Shown: one piece after another, positions 34,560 to 47,373 of the stretch
How positions within the stretch are numbered: position 1 is the stretch's first letter
How the letters are laid out: each line of letters begins with the position of its first letter
Origin: Daphnia pulex
Lineage: Eukaryota; Arthropoda; Branchiopoda; Diplostraca; Daphniidae
Assembly: GCF_021134715.1 (NCBI RefSeq)
Contig: NC_060024.1
Span: forward strand, 7,750,001 to 7,814,000
Direction of reading: 5' to 3'
Length of the DNA stretch: 64,000 bases
Program-made: the position numbers and the translations under genes
Notes under the pieces: generated by a model
What the model was told of the DNA's origin: nothing
Databases searched by the model: none
What the model saw: only the letters and a program-made list of their open reading frames with translations

Positions 34560-35842
34560 AGAGAAGGTTTTACCGCCTTGGGTGGAGCCACCGCTAGCCG
34601 CTTCAGCACGGCCTCCGATATCGTACGAAAATATGCCGTCAGCCGCCCGTGCTCCCCACTTGTAAAGCATCCTGTCGATAGCTCTTCAGTCCTTTACAGC
34701 GGAAGAGTTAAGAGACGCCCTACGCCATCGCTATTACGGCGATATTTGATGACGGCCGGTAGAGGAGTCAGCGCTGGCCAGAACCAGGTCGGGATCTCCA
34801 ATCCCGGTATCCATCCATTCAAGCTCAGTAGGAGAGTAAGGAGCCAGAATCATCTCCGATCAGGCTTGTAGTGGACCTAGACAAAGACAACGAGGACGAG
34901 TGGGAGCCAGCCGGTGTAGCGGCTCCAAGAATCTGAAGAATCCAGCCAGTAGAGGAAGAGGAGGACGAAATTCATCGGTGCCTTCAGAGTCATATGACTT
35001 CAACTCAAAACTCATGATCCTTCGAACCGGTTCACGGGACTGAGAACGAAGACTAACCCAATCTTCTTGTTTCTTTTGCAGTGGAAAAAACCAACAGCTC
35101 CGTTCGGCCAGATTGTCAGTGCGACATCCCCGAAGCGTAGTGGGCTCAAGCGCTCCAGCAGGCCAATGAAGCGTAAAGTCCTGGTTGATATACGAGACGC
35201 ACACGGCGGCTGGGATATCCCGGTTCGACGTCCCGTTTTTTAGTTGTTGGGCACGCAAGCCCCACACTCTCTCTTAGCCCATCGTGCAAAGAACGAAGCA
35301 AGAGAAGCAGCTCCCAGACAGCGTAGAAACATAACACAGCTACCACCGCACCTCCAAAGGGAGTTTGAAGAAGTGGAGGAGACACTGCGTCACAAAGCGC
35401 AGTTCGTAGAGATCTATAAGACCACAGCTCATACCGCTGCTAAGAGAAAGGCATTGGTGTATAAGAAAGCTGCTCTTCTCGAAGATGAGCTTTGAGTTTT
35501 TAACAAACGCCAACAGCTGGCAGTAAGGCGGCAGAGAAACGAAGCAAGACTAGCCGTACACTGCAACACGGTAGCAGTTCGCACGCCACCAGCCTCCACA
35601 AAGGCCGGTAGAGTGGTCGAGCAAACTGGTCCAAAAAGGCCACGTTGCACAAAGCGCCAAGATCTGTTGCAAGCAGTCTACCTCATGACACTACATCCGC
35701 TCCCACAGCCGAAGTAATCAGCGATGGCCCTATCCGGATCACACCGCTTTTTATTGTGACGCCACTGCACACAACGACTTCAAACACCCAACACCCTGCT
35801 CAGTCAGCCTCTACAGCTGGTAAGCTCCGTGAGCAACCGTAA
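34560..35842 (+). other. Decayed coding-like region, unidentified (possible gag/ORF1)
   Basis: GC-richer than its surroundings, with several plus-strand fragments that read like protein: 34578-34871 (ends in RRVRSQNHLRSGL), a segment after a pyrimidine-rich AG at 35080 (WKKPTAPFGQIVSATSPKR), and 35244-35495, whose QREFEEVEETLRHKAQFVE looks like a coiled coil. A further Thr/Pro-rich frame spans 35645-35842. Stops separate them. The basic, Pro-rich and coiled-coil make-up suggests a retroelement structural protein, but no family was recognised. Confidence 0.3.
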
Positions 35843-36192
35843 AAAAAAAATAATGATAATTTTTCTAATCGGGTCAAACCCTAGAAGTAGCCGCTCCAGC
35901 ATACCACGCCTATCAAGGGACCTCTCTATTGCCTAGAAGCTTAACAAGAGAGCGTAAAAGATCACGCCATCGGCACCATCCTACGATTTTCAACTATGAA
36001 AGGAAGGTCACGTGGCGATCCAACAAAACCAAGAAAAAAAGAGCTCAGCGCAGAACTTGGCCCTCAATTGGTCAAGGAGGGAAAAACCCTTCACCCAGTG
36101 GTGGAGCGACTCCCTGAACCGCTCAGCCCAATTATCAAATAAGGCAAAGGTATTCAAATTTATCCGTCTATCTGAACTTTGATTAGATCTTG

Positions 36193-36315
36193 AGTAATTG
36201 AAGGGTTGCTGTTTAGAAACTATATAATCAGCTATGTTTTGGTTCTCTCTGCCCCTTTTTTGTTTTCATCAGCTGTCAGTTTCCCTTGTTTCTAAACAGC
36301 ATCCCTTCAATTACT
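36193..36315. repeat. Short inverted-repeat element, 28-bp arms
   Basis: Left arm 36193-36220 (AGTAATTGAAGGGTTGCTG...) pairs with right arm 36288-36315 at 27 of 28 positions, leaving a ~67-bp spacer. This suits a tiny MITE or foldback. No clear target duplication is visible. Confidence 0.6.
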
Positions 36316-39300
36316 GCTTCGAACGTCGACATTTCAAACTTAAATTTCTGCATTATGACTTGGAGAATATCTTTTCGTGATAATTTTAAAATATTGTACT
36401 ATAAATAAACTTACTTTTTGTTAAGTACATTTATGATCATACCTGTCTAAGTATTAAAAATAAATGTTTTAAATCCCGTTACATGTAAATGTGCCAAAGA
36501 GGCTATTCACGTTGCGGTTTCGCGAGTCAATTGTTTCGATGTCCACCATTTTCTGCCGTTGTTTTGGTTGTCTGTATCGGCTGAAAGTGTGTTTTCCCAA
36601 TACAAAGTGGATTTTGTGTGTTGTGAATCGGTGTGTTATTTTTTTTTTATTTTTTTTATTTTGTCAGTTAATTGCTACGTATCTTGGTTAGTATGTGTAG
36701 CAATTTTTGTCTCCAGATCACATTCCTTGTATTTTTTAAAAAATGTTTTCCCCTGTTGTTTTACTTTTTCCGCGACCAAATCCACAGAGAATTGGCCCGA
36801 GGGAAGAAAAGGGAGAAAAGGAAAGTATGAAAAAAGGGGGGACCCATAATTTCATCTTCTCCCCTTTCTTCCCTTGGCTGACAAATTGCACTAGTCATAA
36901 AACGCTCACGAATTCTTTAATACTTTGCAGTTTTCGGAAGTTTTTTATTATTATTTGTTTGTTTGTTTTTTTGTTTTTTTGTTTTTTGTTTTTTTGTTTT
37001 TTTTGTTCTTGTTTTTTTAGTTATATAGTTATTAGTTTATGCGTAGCTAGCCAAAGATGACGTTCGGCATACGGTGGAATTTGCAAGTAAGCCATCTACC
37101 ACGGCTCATCAAACACGACTACTATACCGATAATAGCTGCAGTTTTTTTTTTTTTTTTTTTCATTCATTTGACCCGATTTCTCAGCTACTAGAACCCAAA
37201 CGGGCATATGACAATGGCCAAAATTCTCCATCCTTATAAGCACCTTGAAAGTTGAAACATAAAGAGCTGGAACGCCTTCACCAATTTCTGGGTTGTTTCG
37301 TGATACCAAGAAAATAGATTTAGGAAAACTCGGCGAAAGGGAACAAAAATAAAATTTATTCAAATAACGCCAAACACAACTTTAGTCGAACGTGGTTCAT
37401 CTTAAATGAATTAGTTCTCTGAAACGTGAAACGCTACACTATCATGTGCAGGACGTTCCACTAGTTTCATTTTTTTTTATCAACCTGTCGGTTGTTTTGA
37501 TAAAACTTTTTCATCACAACTACAAAAATGTTTCGGCTACAATCGCCGACATTACTATCTTGTGGGATCCATCACCGTCTATGTGAGAAACAACCAATGA
37601 ATCTTAATTGAATCGCGTGAGCTAATTTCCAAAATAATTCCAGCGCTATAAAAAAAACAGTCAAATGACTGGATGATGTACGAATTCGCCCTACTGGTTC
37701 TTCTGCTCTGCTTCTGCTGCGGCCCATTGTATATATGTTGTTGTATCATTGATATAATTGCGCGTGCGCATATATAAATATATCTATACGTCGTGCGCGT
37801 ATTGGGCAAGATTGATGAATAAAATTATTCACCGTAATACGGCGCTTATGGTGATTTCATTTAGACACAAAACATGTGACGCGGTGACTTTTATTTATTT
37901 ATTTTTTTTTTTTTAATCATTCACCAGGGGAAGTGGACAATCGCGTGACTGGAAATGATCTTCATTGACAATTGCGCTATACTGTCGTTAAAGGACAACG
38001 GCTGCATCTAAGGTCCTTTCACGCGTAAATCGATATCGAAATAGATTCGTGCTTATATATCAGATTGTCTGGATGTCATCACAAACAGCTAGGTACACAC
38101 ACCGTATTTATTTCCACATACAGAAACCCTCAAATCCGTCGACTTCCCTCGGCAACGGCTTTTCTCGTCCGTCTTCCATCTAAGCAAGTGGGTCGTCGAG
38201 TCGTAGTGGGTAATAATAAAAGCGATCGTCCATCCACTTCTCGTCATCCAAGAGCTGTCAGTACACAATATAAAACTGCTGTACACACGGGGAACAACAT
38301 AACAAGGAACTCAACACGGAGGTTCACATCGAAATAATAAATTCAAAGCCGTTATGCTTGTGCTGTGAGAGAGTGGAGCGATAGAGAGAGAGAGAACACA
38401 CGTCATCCTCTCTCTCTTTTATGGTCAGGGTAAAGTTCCGTGTAGAGTTGATGGCCAATCCCGGCCAATCCATCAACAGTGAGTGCGTATAGTAGGCCTA
38501 TATTTATGTCCCTCTTACATTCGTTCTTCGTTGCTTTCAATTTGTTTTCATTATGTTCTGGTGTTGTGACAAGTAAAAAACAATCTCTGCTGCTTCACAC
38601 CGGAGCGAAATCAAGGGAAAAGAGAGAGCGAGGACAGATAGATGTAAAAATAATAATATGGCCATGAGAATTGTATTTCCCGAAGTATTTCCTTGAATAA
38701 CGTTTCGTTGTTGGGAAAGAAATGGACAAATCAGGTGAACGACAATAAAGCAATCGGGCAAACTGAATATCGTGGGGTATATGATGACGTATCTATCTAT
38801 CGACAACCACTGATCCCGCTAATGTATAATTTTTATATAACAGTTCCGTCAAATCGGAAACCGAATTTTGACTCAGTCGAACACTCGGACGCGATACATA
38901 ACCGTTTGAAACACGAGAGAAGAGAAGAAAAATTTAAAAAAAACACTGACCTGATTTTTTGGCTTGAGGGTTGCAGCAAACACGATATACCTCGAGTGTA
39001 TGTAGCCTATACACCTACTGCACATGCACATCGGGTAATTTTCTCGCTGACGACTGATGGATATACCTATACTCCACTCGCATTTACCGCTCATCTTCGG
39101 TTGGGTCGGGTTGGGTGTACTGTACTTTTTATTTATTCACTTGATTGTGTTCGGACCGTCTCTCTCCTGTTATTGTGTAGATCAGGGCCGACCAACAGGT
39201 ACCTGCTCTCCTACAATTCTAATACATTTGATGGGGGAGGGGAGGTTATTTTTAGGAGAATTTTTGCTCTTCTTCCTCTTCTCTTCTTCCCTTTTTGCTT

Positions 39301-40100
39301 TTTCTTTTGGTAAATTATCATCGCCAACACCCGACAGGGAATGTATACAGAAAGAGCATACTGAGGAATAGGTTTTGTGATCATCGCCGAAAATGGCGAA
39401 AGCATCCAGAAAAGAAATCTATGCACTATCATCAGTCGCACTGGACAGTGGCTGTCGTGTATACTGTTGCTGTTGATATAGAATACCGTCATTATCGTCT
39501 CCTACCCATTGCTCGCTCGCTCCATTTTGTTATTTCTTTTTTCTTTCTCGCCGTGATTGTTTTCCTTTCTCATTGTCCGCGTTCAATGTCTGTGCGTGAA
39601 TTTGTTTTCAAGGGTTGCCGAAGGAACATAATAAATGCAAGGTGTATCTAATGCAAATGTTGGGAACCCCATAAAAGTTCGCCCTTCAGCCTGTGGGAGA
39701 CCCCAGTGTGTGACCTGACGGCTATATATTTACTACTGAAACTCACTATGTTTAATTATTATTGTTTTAAAACGGAACGAAATTTTTTAATCCCATCGCC
39801 ATCTCTCCAAATGCTTAAAACTTTGAATTGCATATTTCCAGCTACACACCTCTCTATATTATCTCTCTTCTCTCCGGTCTGTAATACTTTCGTTTCTCCT
39901 CCGCTCGCTGACTTCTCTTTTTTCTTTTTCTTTTGCCTAATGGTCCCCCATCAACCATCGATAATGTATTAATGTCCTCTTCTATTCTGGATGTTGTTAA
40001 AAAAACGTACATAGCAGGGAGAGAGAGTATGTCTGTATTATTTTTGGTTGGAGATGAAGAGGGACTTTTTTTGTCTTATTTTCCCGTCAGACTTAGTTGG
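36316..40100. other. No gene recognised; low-complexity rich
   Basis: Contains T-rich runs (36961-37018, 37142-37161), GA/CT microsatellite (38380-38415) and AT-rich DNA. A 206-codon frame at 38693-39313 has a hydrophobic, Phe/Leu-rich end driven by T-rich DNA and no domain, so it was not called a gene. This is the downstream flank of the LETM1 fragment. Confidence 0.4.
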
Positions 40101-40103
40101 ACA

Positions 40104-40614
40104 CTAAGTTTGATGTTCACTCGCCATCCTAGCAGCTGCTATTTTGGCCTGACCAAGAGCTTTTTCAACTTTTCCTTCTGATTCAAGAATTTGTTCTGTT
40201 TTGACCAAATTTAGAATTTCAGTCATTTGCTTTGAGGTAATCTGGAATTTTTCATCACTCAGCAACTCAATCACCTTGAAACAAATAATGTACTATTATG
40301 AAAGAAAACGACATGTATAAAAGTTGTGACAAAATACCTTCATGAGATCATCAACTTTCACGACACTATCACAATCTTTGTCTATCTGACCAAGGAGTTG
40401 TACAATTTGTTGGAGATTAGCCGAATTTTCAACGACTCGCAGTTTTCTTACTGAAGCAATTAATTCTTCAATGGAGACGATCTCTTGAACTCCAGCAACT
40501 TTTTCTCGTTTTCCTTCTAAGCGATCTACTGTGCCATCAAGTTGATGGATCATGCGACTAACAGTGAGGAAAAGGCGTCGGGCTGCTTTGGATTCACGAT
40601 CTGTTACGGGAGCA
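40104..40614 (-). pseudogene. Letm1: LETM1 3' fragment (C-terminal EF-hand part)
   Basis: LETM1 is an inner mitochondrial membrane protein involved in K+/H+ or Ca2+ exchange. Two minus-strand exons remain: 40338 to about 40614, and 40104-40274, separated by a 63-bp GT/AG intron. They encode a coiled-coil stretch (RESKAARRLFLTVSRMIHQLDG), an EF-hand with DKDCDSVVKVDD as its loop (Asp at positions 1, 3, 5 and 12), and the C-terminal helix to TAG at 40104-40106. No frameshift is seen here. The transmembrane and ribosome-binding-like domains, about the first three quarters of the protein, are absent: upstream sequence enters stops and then antisense HERC2. Reading this as a truncated copy is inference; the rest could lie elsewhere if the assembly is wrong. 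Confidence 0.8.
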
Positions 40615-41361
40615 GCTCATCAAGGCTCTGCAACTGAAATCCTCTCGAGCTTTTTGTTGCATCCGGAATGCTTGCAGTTGGCTTTGATGAGCCCCGTTTC
40701 TGATGAACCATCCGAGGCGGCTGCTTTACAGAGTTCATCGCCATTCCAGACTCCAACACTCGTTACAGTGCGCACTGCATCCGCCAGTTTGGTAAAATTC
40801 ATCTTTCATTTTAAATTGATCTCTTACGCAATATTTATCCTTTTTTGTGTTTGTTTTCAGTCGGGCCCTTATTCTCTGGCGTCTTCTTTGCCGGCCGTGA
40901 CTAGTCTTTCTAATTTGGAATCACCTGGACAAAAGTCTCACTCCCTTCCGAAGTTAGACCAACAACCGCGTTCTTCTAACGGAGGTCAATCATCGACGGA
41001 TCGGTTGCTCCTTCACCATGTACTACAAAAGGCGCGACTATCCTGCCCAGTCAAAGCTACATTAACCAGGGAGGAGCTTGAAACGGCGACAGAGGATTTA
41101 CTGCAACATTTGTCCTACCTTGCTCAGACTGGGTAAGTAATTTTTCATTTAATGTTTCTTTATTTATTGAATTTCAACCGTTTGGTTTCTTTGTTGGGTG
41201 TAGCCAAATTCCGCCAGACGCCAAAACCACCCAGCCCACAGAAGAGTCTTCTACGTTTGTAACTGACGGAGGTCGAGGATCCACTCCAGTGCGGGTAAGT
41301 GACGTCCGTCCGTAATGAATAGGTTAGTCTTGATTGATTTCCATCTTATTGTGTATTACAG

Positions 41362-43561
41362 GATCCACCTTCTGAAGATCAAGAATTAGCTGAAGAGGAA
41401 AAACCAAATAACGAGGGCCTCCATCTCCTCTCATGTTGCAATTGATGGAAATTGGATTCTCGAGAACTTCAGTCGAAATGGCTTTTAAAACATTGGGTAC
41501 ATCCAACAGCCTTTTCTTATTTAAGATTTAAGATTTGTTTCACTATTCTTTTTGTTTTCAATTTAGGGAGTGAAAGCGTGTCGAGTATTGAAGATGTTAT
41601 CAACTGGTTATTGGAAAATCCGGATATGTCGGGCTCAGAGATGATGGAATCGGACGGAAGGGAGGCCGCTGCCGTTGAGGGTATTGCAAATTGTTTGTCT
41701 TTTAAAAAAAAACTATCATTTTCACTGTTGAGTTTTGTTGTTATGAAATCAGGATCAGAGGCAGTTCTACAGCCGATATCTTCATACCTGCGTCAATCAG
41801 ACTTTGCCAGCAGCGACGATTACGCGGCCTACATTCGCGATCATATTGCCATTGGGATGCACGTCCGCTGTTGTCGCAGCTACGATGATCTTGGTGAAGG
41901 CGATGTCGGGCACGTGGTTCAGCTTGATCGTGATGGACTTCACGATTTGAACCTCCAAGTAATTCTTATTCTTTTTTTAATGTTAAAAAAATGAAGATAA
42001 TTAATGTCAATTTTCTCTCATCAGGTTGAATGGCAGCAAAAAGGAGGCACTTATTGGGTCAGATACGTTCACGTTGAAATAATTGGATTTGTAAATCCGG
42101 GCACAGCTAAGAACTCGAAATCGGCAAACATTGGCGTCGGCGATCGGGTTCGCGTCAAAGCACAAATAGCTACGCCAAAGTATAAGTGGGGATCTGTCAC
42201 TCATCGCAGTGTTGGTGTTGTGATTGGTAGGCGTTTCGAAATTGATTTTCTTCTCGCTAAGTTGACAGTAATTGATTGAATTTGTTTTCTAGGAATTGAA
42301 AGCAATGGCGACATTACAGTCAATTTCCATGAACAAAACCGTTGGACCGGATTATTGGCCGAAATGGAGCGCGTCGAACCATCGGAATCGAACGTGACCG
42401 CCAACCCTCCGTCCCTCCAGTTGGGATCTTTCGATAGCGCCACCGTAGCTGCAACGTTGCAAGGTAGACTGTCGCTTATTATCAGATTTTCGATTCATTT
42501 TTGTACTGAATTAAATCAAAAATACTTGCCGATCAATCAGATCTTGGAGAAACTTCACTGGTGGTGGCTCATCCACTTGTCCTGTGCGACGGCTGTGACT
42601 TGATGCCCATTCGAGGGCCACGGTTCACCTGCCGAGTGTGCGAGGAGTTCAACCTTTGCCAGCAGTGTTTCAATTCGACTAGCATCGGGCATCGCCATCC
42701 ATTCAACAGAATTGGGCATCCAGGTAGTAGTGTCGATACCATCACCCTCTCAAATCGATTATTTATTGATTGTTCGAACTTTTAATTCCTAGGTGGAGCT
42801 TCGGGTTTACGCCGGTCGTCCTGGACGGAAAGTCCAACCTGCGCCAACAGTCAAAGATTTCATGTGCAACACTCGAACGAACGCAGGTAGCCGCAAAATT
42901 CATCACAGAAAATGTTGATTAGTTAATTCAATTAATGTTGTTAAGGACTCATTACTGACTGGGAGTGCTGTGTCAAATCTCTGTGGGTCTCCTCTCGTGA
43001 AAACTGGGCCCACAGACTACTGGATCGCACGTCTAGCTTTTGGCAGAGCTGTGGAATGCAGGGCAAGGTATGTAAAAAGATGTCGAAGATCAGCAGAGGA
43101 GCGTTGGTCTCAAAATAATCTGATTTATGCAGCATTGGATTCGGATGGAGTTGCATCCGGATGTCGTCGTCCATTCATTAAAAGTGCTGGTTGATCCAGC
43201 CGACGGAAGTTACACTCCATCTCTCTTAATAATATCAGCAGCGGATTCTCTGAGTGGGATGAAAGAGGTGGCCGCTGTATCGGTTGGATTGCAGGTAAAA
43301 CAACCAACGACGGATGAATCTCATTTCGGATAAACTTATTATGTTGAACTACAGGATACGTGGGTGAGTCTCGTGTCACCGCAGCAAATGCAGCAACCTT
43401 ATCGGTTCATCGAAGTGGCCATCAAGCAATGCCGCAACGGAGGGATCGATTGCAAGGTTCACGGCATTCAATTGGTGGGGAGAAACGTCGGCAATTCCTT
43501 GCCGCTGGACGACAGTGCGGCATTGGCTCGACTGCTACCCCCAGATTTCGAATTCGAACAG
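41362..43561 (+). other. HERC2: HERC2 UBA-like, CPH, ZZ and DOC domain exons
   Basis: Exons 41362-41496 and 41567-41680 hold a UBA-like helix set (LMEIGFSRTSVEMAFKTL). Exons 41753-41958 and 42025-42226 give the CPH domain (GMHVRCCRSYDDLGEGDVG...GGTYWVRYVHVEIIG) followed by VGDRVRVKAQIATPKYKWG. Exon 42541-42723 carries the ZZ zinc finger with CDGC, CRVC, CQQC and HRH ligands, all present. Exons 42793-42886, 42946-43067, 43133-43294 and 43355-43561 form the DOC domain (HWIRMELHPDVVVHSLKVLV, RFIEVAIKQCRNGGIDCK). Two frameshifts fall in this block. Confidence 0.85.
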
Positions 43562-43636
43562 GTAAAATTTACATCTCAGCTTTTTTGGACTTGATTTGAC
43601 TAATAATAATCTGATTAGTGTATTAAATTAACGCAG

Positions 43637-44969
43637 GGAGATTCTGCGTTCAACAAGAGCCAGCAATCAGTCATTCAACCCATCAGCTCCGTTAGCGGCG
43701 CCAAACGAGTCTACGTGTGGGGTCTAAACAACAAAGAGCAACTCGGCGGCCCTAAAGGTTCCAAAATCAAAGTCCCTCAAGCCGTCGACTGGACGGTTTC
43801 ACTTCAACCAATCAGTGTGGCCGGAGGATCGAAATCGCTTTTCCTCGTCACACAGAGTGGCAAGGTATTACAAGCATGAAAACCCAGTTGTTTCTTTCTA
43901 GTTATTTACACTCGATTTTGTTTTATTAAAAATGATTTCAATATATAGGCCTATGCTTGCGGAGAAGGTAGCAACGGACGACTGGGACTGGGTCATTCGA
44001 GAAACGTCAACTCGCCACATCAAATCACCGCTCTGTCGCAGCACGTCGTTCGGAAAGTAGCTGTGCATTCCGGCGGACGCCACGCCTTGGCTCTGACCGC
44101 CGATGGCCGAGTATTCTCCTGGGGTGAAGGGGACGATGGCAAACTCGGCCACGGAGATGTCACTTCCCTGGACACGCCCCGTTGCATCGAAGCTCTCAAT
44201 GGATTTCGCGTACGAGACGTGGCTGCCGGAAGTAACCACAGTGCAGCAGTCACATCATCCGGTGAATTGTACACGTGGGGTCTCGGAGAGTACGGCCGTC
44301 TGGGACATGGAGATAACCTCACACAGCTGACACTCAGCAAGCGCGTCGAGTCCCTGGTCGGCCAGCGTGTTGTTCAGGTGTCGTGCGGGAGCAGAGATGC
44401 CCAAACTCTGGCACTGGTCGAAGGAGGACTCGTTTATTCCTGGGGAGACGGCGATTTTGGCAAGTTGGGACGCGGTGGATCTGAGGGTTGCTCATCCCCT
44501 TGTCTGGTGGACAAACTCTCTGGACTGGGAGTCTGTCACGTGGAGTGCGGTGCCCAATTCTCAGTTGCATTGACCTGCAACGGACACGTCTACACCTGGG
44601 GCAAAGGGGACTATTTCCGTCTAGGCCACGGATCGGATCAACACGTCCGTTGGCCAACTTTAGTGGAGGGTCTCAGAGGCAAAAAAGTGATTGGAGTGTC
44701 GGTTGGAGCTCTGCATTGTTTGGCAGTCACCGATGCTGGACAAGTCTTTGCCTGGGGAGATAATGACCATGGCCAACAAGGCAACGGGAGCATCACAGTC
44801 AATCGACGTCCAACTCTAGTTCAAGGCATAGATGGAATTAAGATCACGCGGGTGGCTTGCGGATCGTCGCACAGCGTCGCCTGGACGGCACCCGAACCAC
44901 CAAGTGTCGCTCCGCCCGAACCCGTTCCGTTTCCCACCATCAAAGATCCTTTAGGCTCTTCTGCAGCTG
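43637..44969 (+). other. HERC2: HERC2 second RCC1-like propeller exons
   Basis: Exons 43637-43864 and 43949-44969 are free of lesions. They encode successive RCC1 blades such as [62 protein letters not shown] and [15 protein letters not shown]. The 1,021-bp exon is the longest coding exon in the gene. RCC1 propellers act as protein-interaction platforms. Confidence 0.9.
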
Positions 44970-45045
44970 GTAAATTTAAACTAAAAATTAATTTGAATCG
45001 ATTTCACACTAATTGTTGTTACATTTTTGGTCTTATTGTCTGCAG

Positions 45046-47306
45046 GATTGACTGAAAGTTCGGCTGAAATGGGACGCAACTCTACGCAGCCGACTAAAGA
45101 AAACAATGCGTCGCTGAGCCGGGCATTGCTGTCGCTGAGCAGTCTGGAAGCTCAGCAGCGCGCCCTCCATTGCGTTTTGTATTCGATGCAAATCCAGCTG
45201 TGCCGCGATGCCGTCGTCGGCATATTCAGCCAACAGGCCGTGGTGAATGGCGACTCGCCATCTCAGACGGGACAGGCCCAGCTCTCGCCGACCGACAGCA
45301 TCAACGGAGAAGCTCCCGTCGAACAGTTTGACTGGACTAAATTGATCAAACACAAGGAAACGGCGGCGTTGTGGGAGCTCCTCAAATTGTCCAGCTCGTC
45401 CTGCAAGCCGACGTCTTCCGAGGCCCGGACAACTTTGTCCAACGCTCTTCTCGGTTAGTAGTCGATTATCAGAGATTTTTAAAAATTTTAATGCTCATAT
45501 TTTCCATTGATGATTTGGTTTAGCTGCCGCGGCGGAAGAATCGTCGGTTCGCGATTTATTGACGGAATTCTGCGTTGCCGAATTGGAGGAGGTGAGCACG
45601 AAGGCACTAGCATTCATCATTTCAATGCCGCTGGATTCGGCGTTGGCCTGGGTTTCCCTCAACCAATTGTCCAGGAATCATCGCATCCCTACACCGACGA
45701 TGTGACGCTGACTGGTAATTAATAACATATTACTTGATCGAATTTATAGTTTTCATGCCGTGCATTTAACGGGAAACCTTTTGTAGGACATGTCGTGTTG
45801 CCTGGTGCGGAATCGCTGCGGGTCGAGTTTGATCGCCAGTGTTCGACAGAAAAGCGACACGATCCGCTGACCCTCTCTGACGGAGTGGGACGTATACTAG
45901 CCATTCGGTCAGGAAGAGATTGGGCTGATTGGTCACAAGAAGTTCGCGTTCAAGGTTTTCAATTGAAATTTCACAAGAGATTTGCACCGAGTGTATAAGG
46001 TTTTAACCGACAATTACTTGGATATTCAATGCAGGTAATGAATTGCGTTGGCGATTTACTAGTGACGGGTTTGTAAATGGCTGGGGCTGGAGATTTATCG
46101 TTTACCCAGTTATTTCACCAGGTAATTTTTTCTATTACCGTTTGTTTTTAATTTGTTATTTCCCCGGTGGTTTAAAAATTGCATTTCATAAAATATCAAA
46201 CAGGGGCCACAGCCAGTGGAGAAGTCCAAAGTGAACGTCTGTTACTAGCGCGACCTTCCGTCTCGGTGGTTGCCTGTCTGCTGGATCCTCTGATTAAATA
46301 TCTAATATGCTCTCAGTCCCGAAAAGGCCGTTTACCAACCAGACTGGCCATGGCACTCGCCGGGTGTGCTCAACGAAGTGGTTCTTTAAGTATGACATTC
46401 AAAAAAACATCAAGCGGTCTTTTGTTTGTTTGTTTTTTTCCGTGTCCGATGGAATTAACATGAATGGAATACGTAATTTATTGTTCGTTTTATTTTTATT
46501 TTTACAGCTCCTAAAGACCGAATGTGGGCTCTGCAACGCTTGCGTAGAATACTTTCCACGCCCGGCACCTGCTGCGATGCCTCGCCCGCCGTGATAAGTC
46601 TTGAATCGTCAGAAAATCCTGTTGCTCGATCGGCGGTATCTTCGGCCATGATGTCACCGCGAGGTATAAACATAAAAACTCTGCGCATCCGCTCTGTAAT
46701 ATCTTCGATAGAGTCGATAATATTTGAATTGGTGCGGAATCTTTAGACATAAATCACGGCACACTCGGGAAACTGTTGAGAAACCTCCCAGAAATGTTGT
46801 TGCAACAATACGAATACGAAGAGGCTGCTGTGCGCGGAGGCCAGCAATTGTTGCATAGCCCTTTCCTCCAAGTTTTGATTGCGCTAGCCTGCGATCTTCG
46901 CTTTGATCGGTTCGATAATTATATCCCTGTCCATCTTGCAATTACGGGAAAACATTTGGTTTGTTTTTTCCCCTGTCTAGATTGCCGATTTGCACTAATG
47001 ACGGATCACGCTGGTCATGGTTTCGAAGATATTGCGCGGCGGCCAGAGCAGCTACGGGACTCATGCAAAGAATACGGCTGCCGGAATCATTTACGGCCGA
47101 TGTAAACATTTATTTGATTATTTTAGGGATCTAAACCAGCGAAAATGAAAGGAAAAATTTTGTTAAATGGAAATGTTTTGAATTTTTCAGGTCAAGAGAA
47201 AAATTTCGGAAATTCAAAATGACGGGGCCAACGTGGGCAACGATCATGAAGATCCAGCCGTGTTTAGTCATGAGCACGATCAGCAATTGTTACAATGGAT
47301 GAACAG
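45046..47306 (+). other. HERC2: HERC2 inter-propeller spacer exons
   Basis: Exons 45046-45453, 45524-45591, 45675-45714, 45787-45954, 46035-46121, 46204-46389, 46508-46663, 46747-46909, 46981-47101 and 47191-47306. The segment includes a beta-sandwich-like stretch (LRVEFDRQCSTEKRHDPLT, VNGWGWRFIVYPV) and later helical repeats (MWALQRLRRIL, WSWFRRYC). The stretch 45592-45674 fits an 83-bp intron but also reads in part like protein. Confidence 0.8.
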
Positions 47307-47373
47307 GTATACAATTGCTTATTACGAAATTCCTACTGCAAAATTCCAAAATCATGACGTCATAATTATTCAG

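Noticed and set aside
34629..34652. VRKYAVSR peptide at 34.63 kb identical to that in the PIK3C3 fragment at 55.7 kb
   Set aside because: The surrounding residues do not match the kinase helical domain, and nucleotide identity outside the peptide is low, so chance similarity is more likely than a second fragment.
38693..39313. 206-codon plus-strand ORF
   Set aside because: Its length comes from T-rich DNA that yields Phe/Leu-rich sequence; no domain, no splice context and no homologue recognised.
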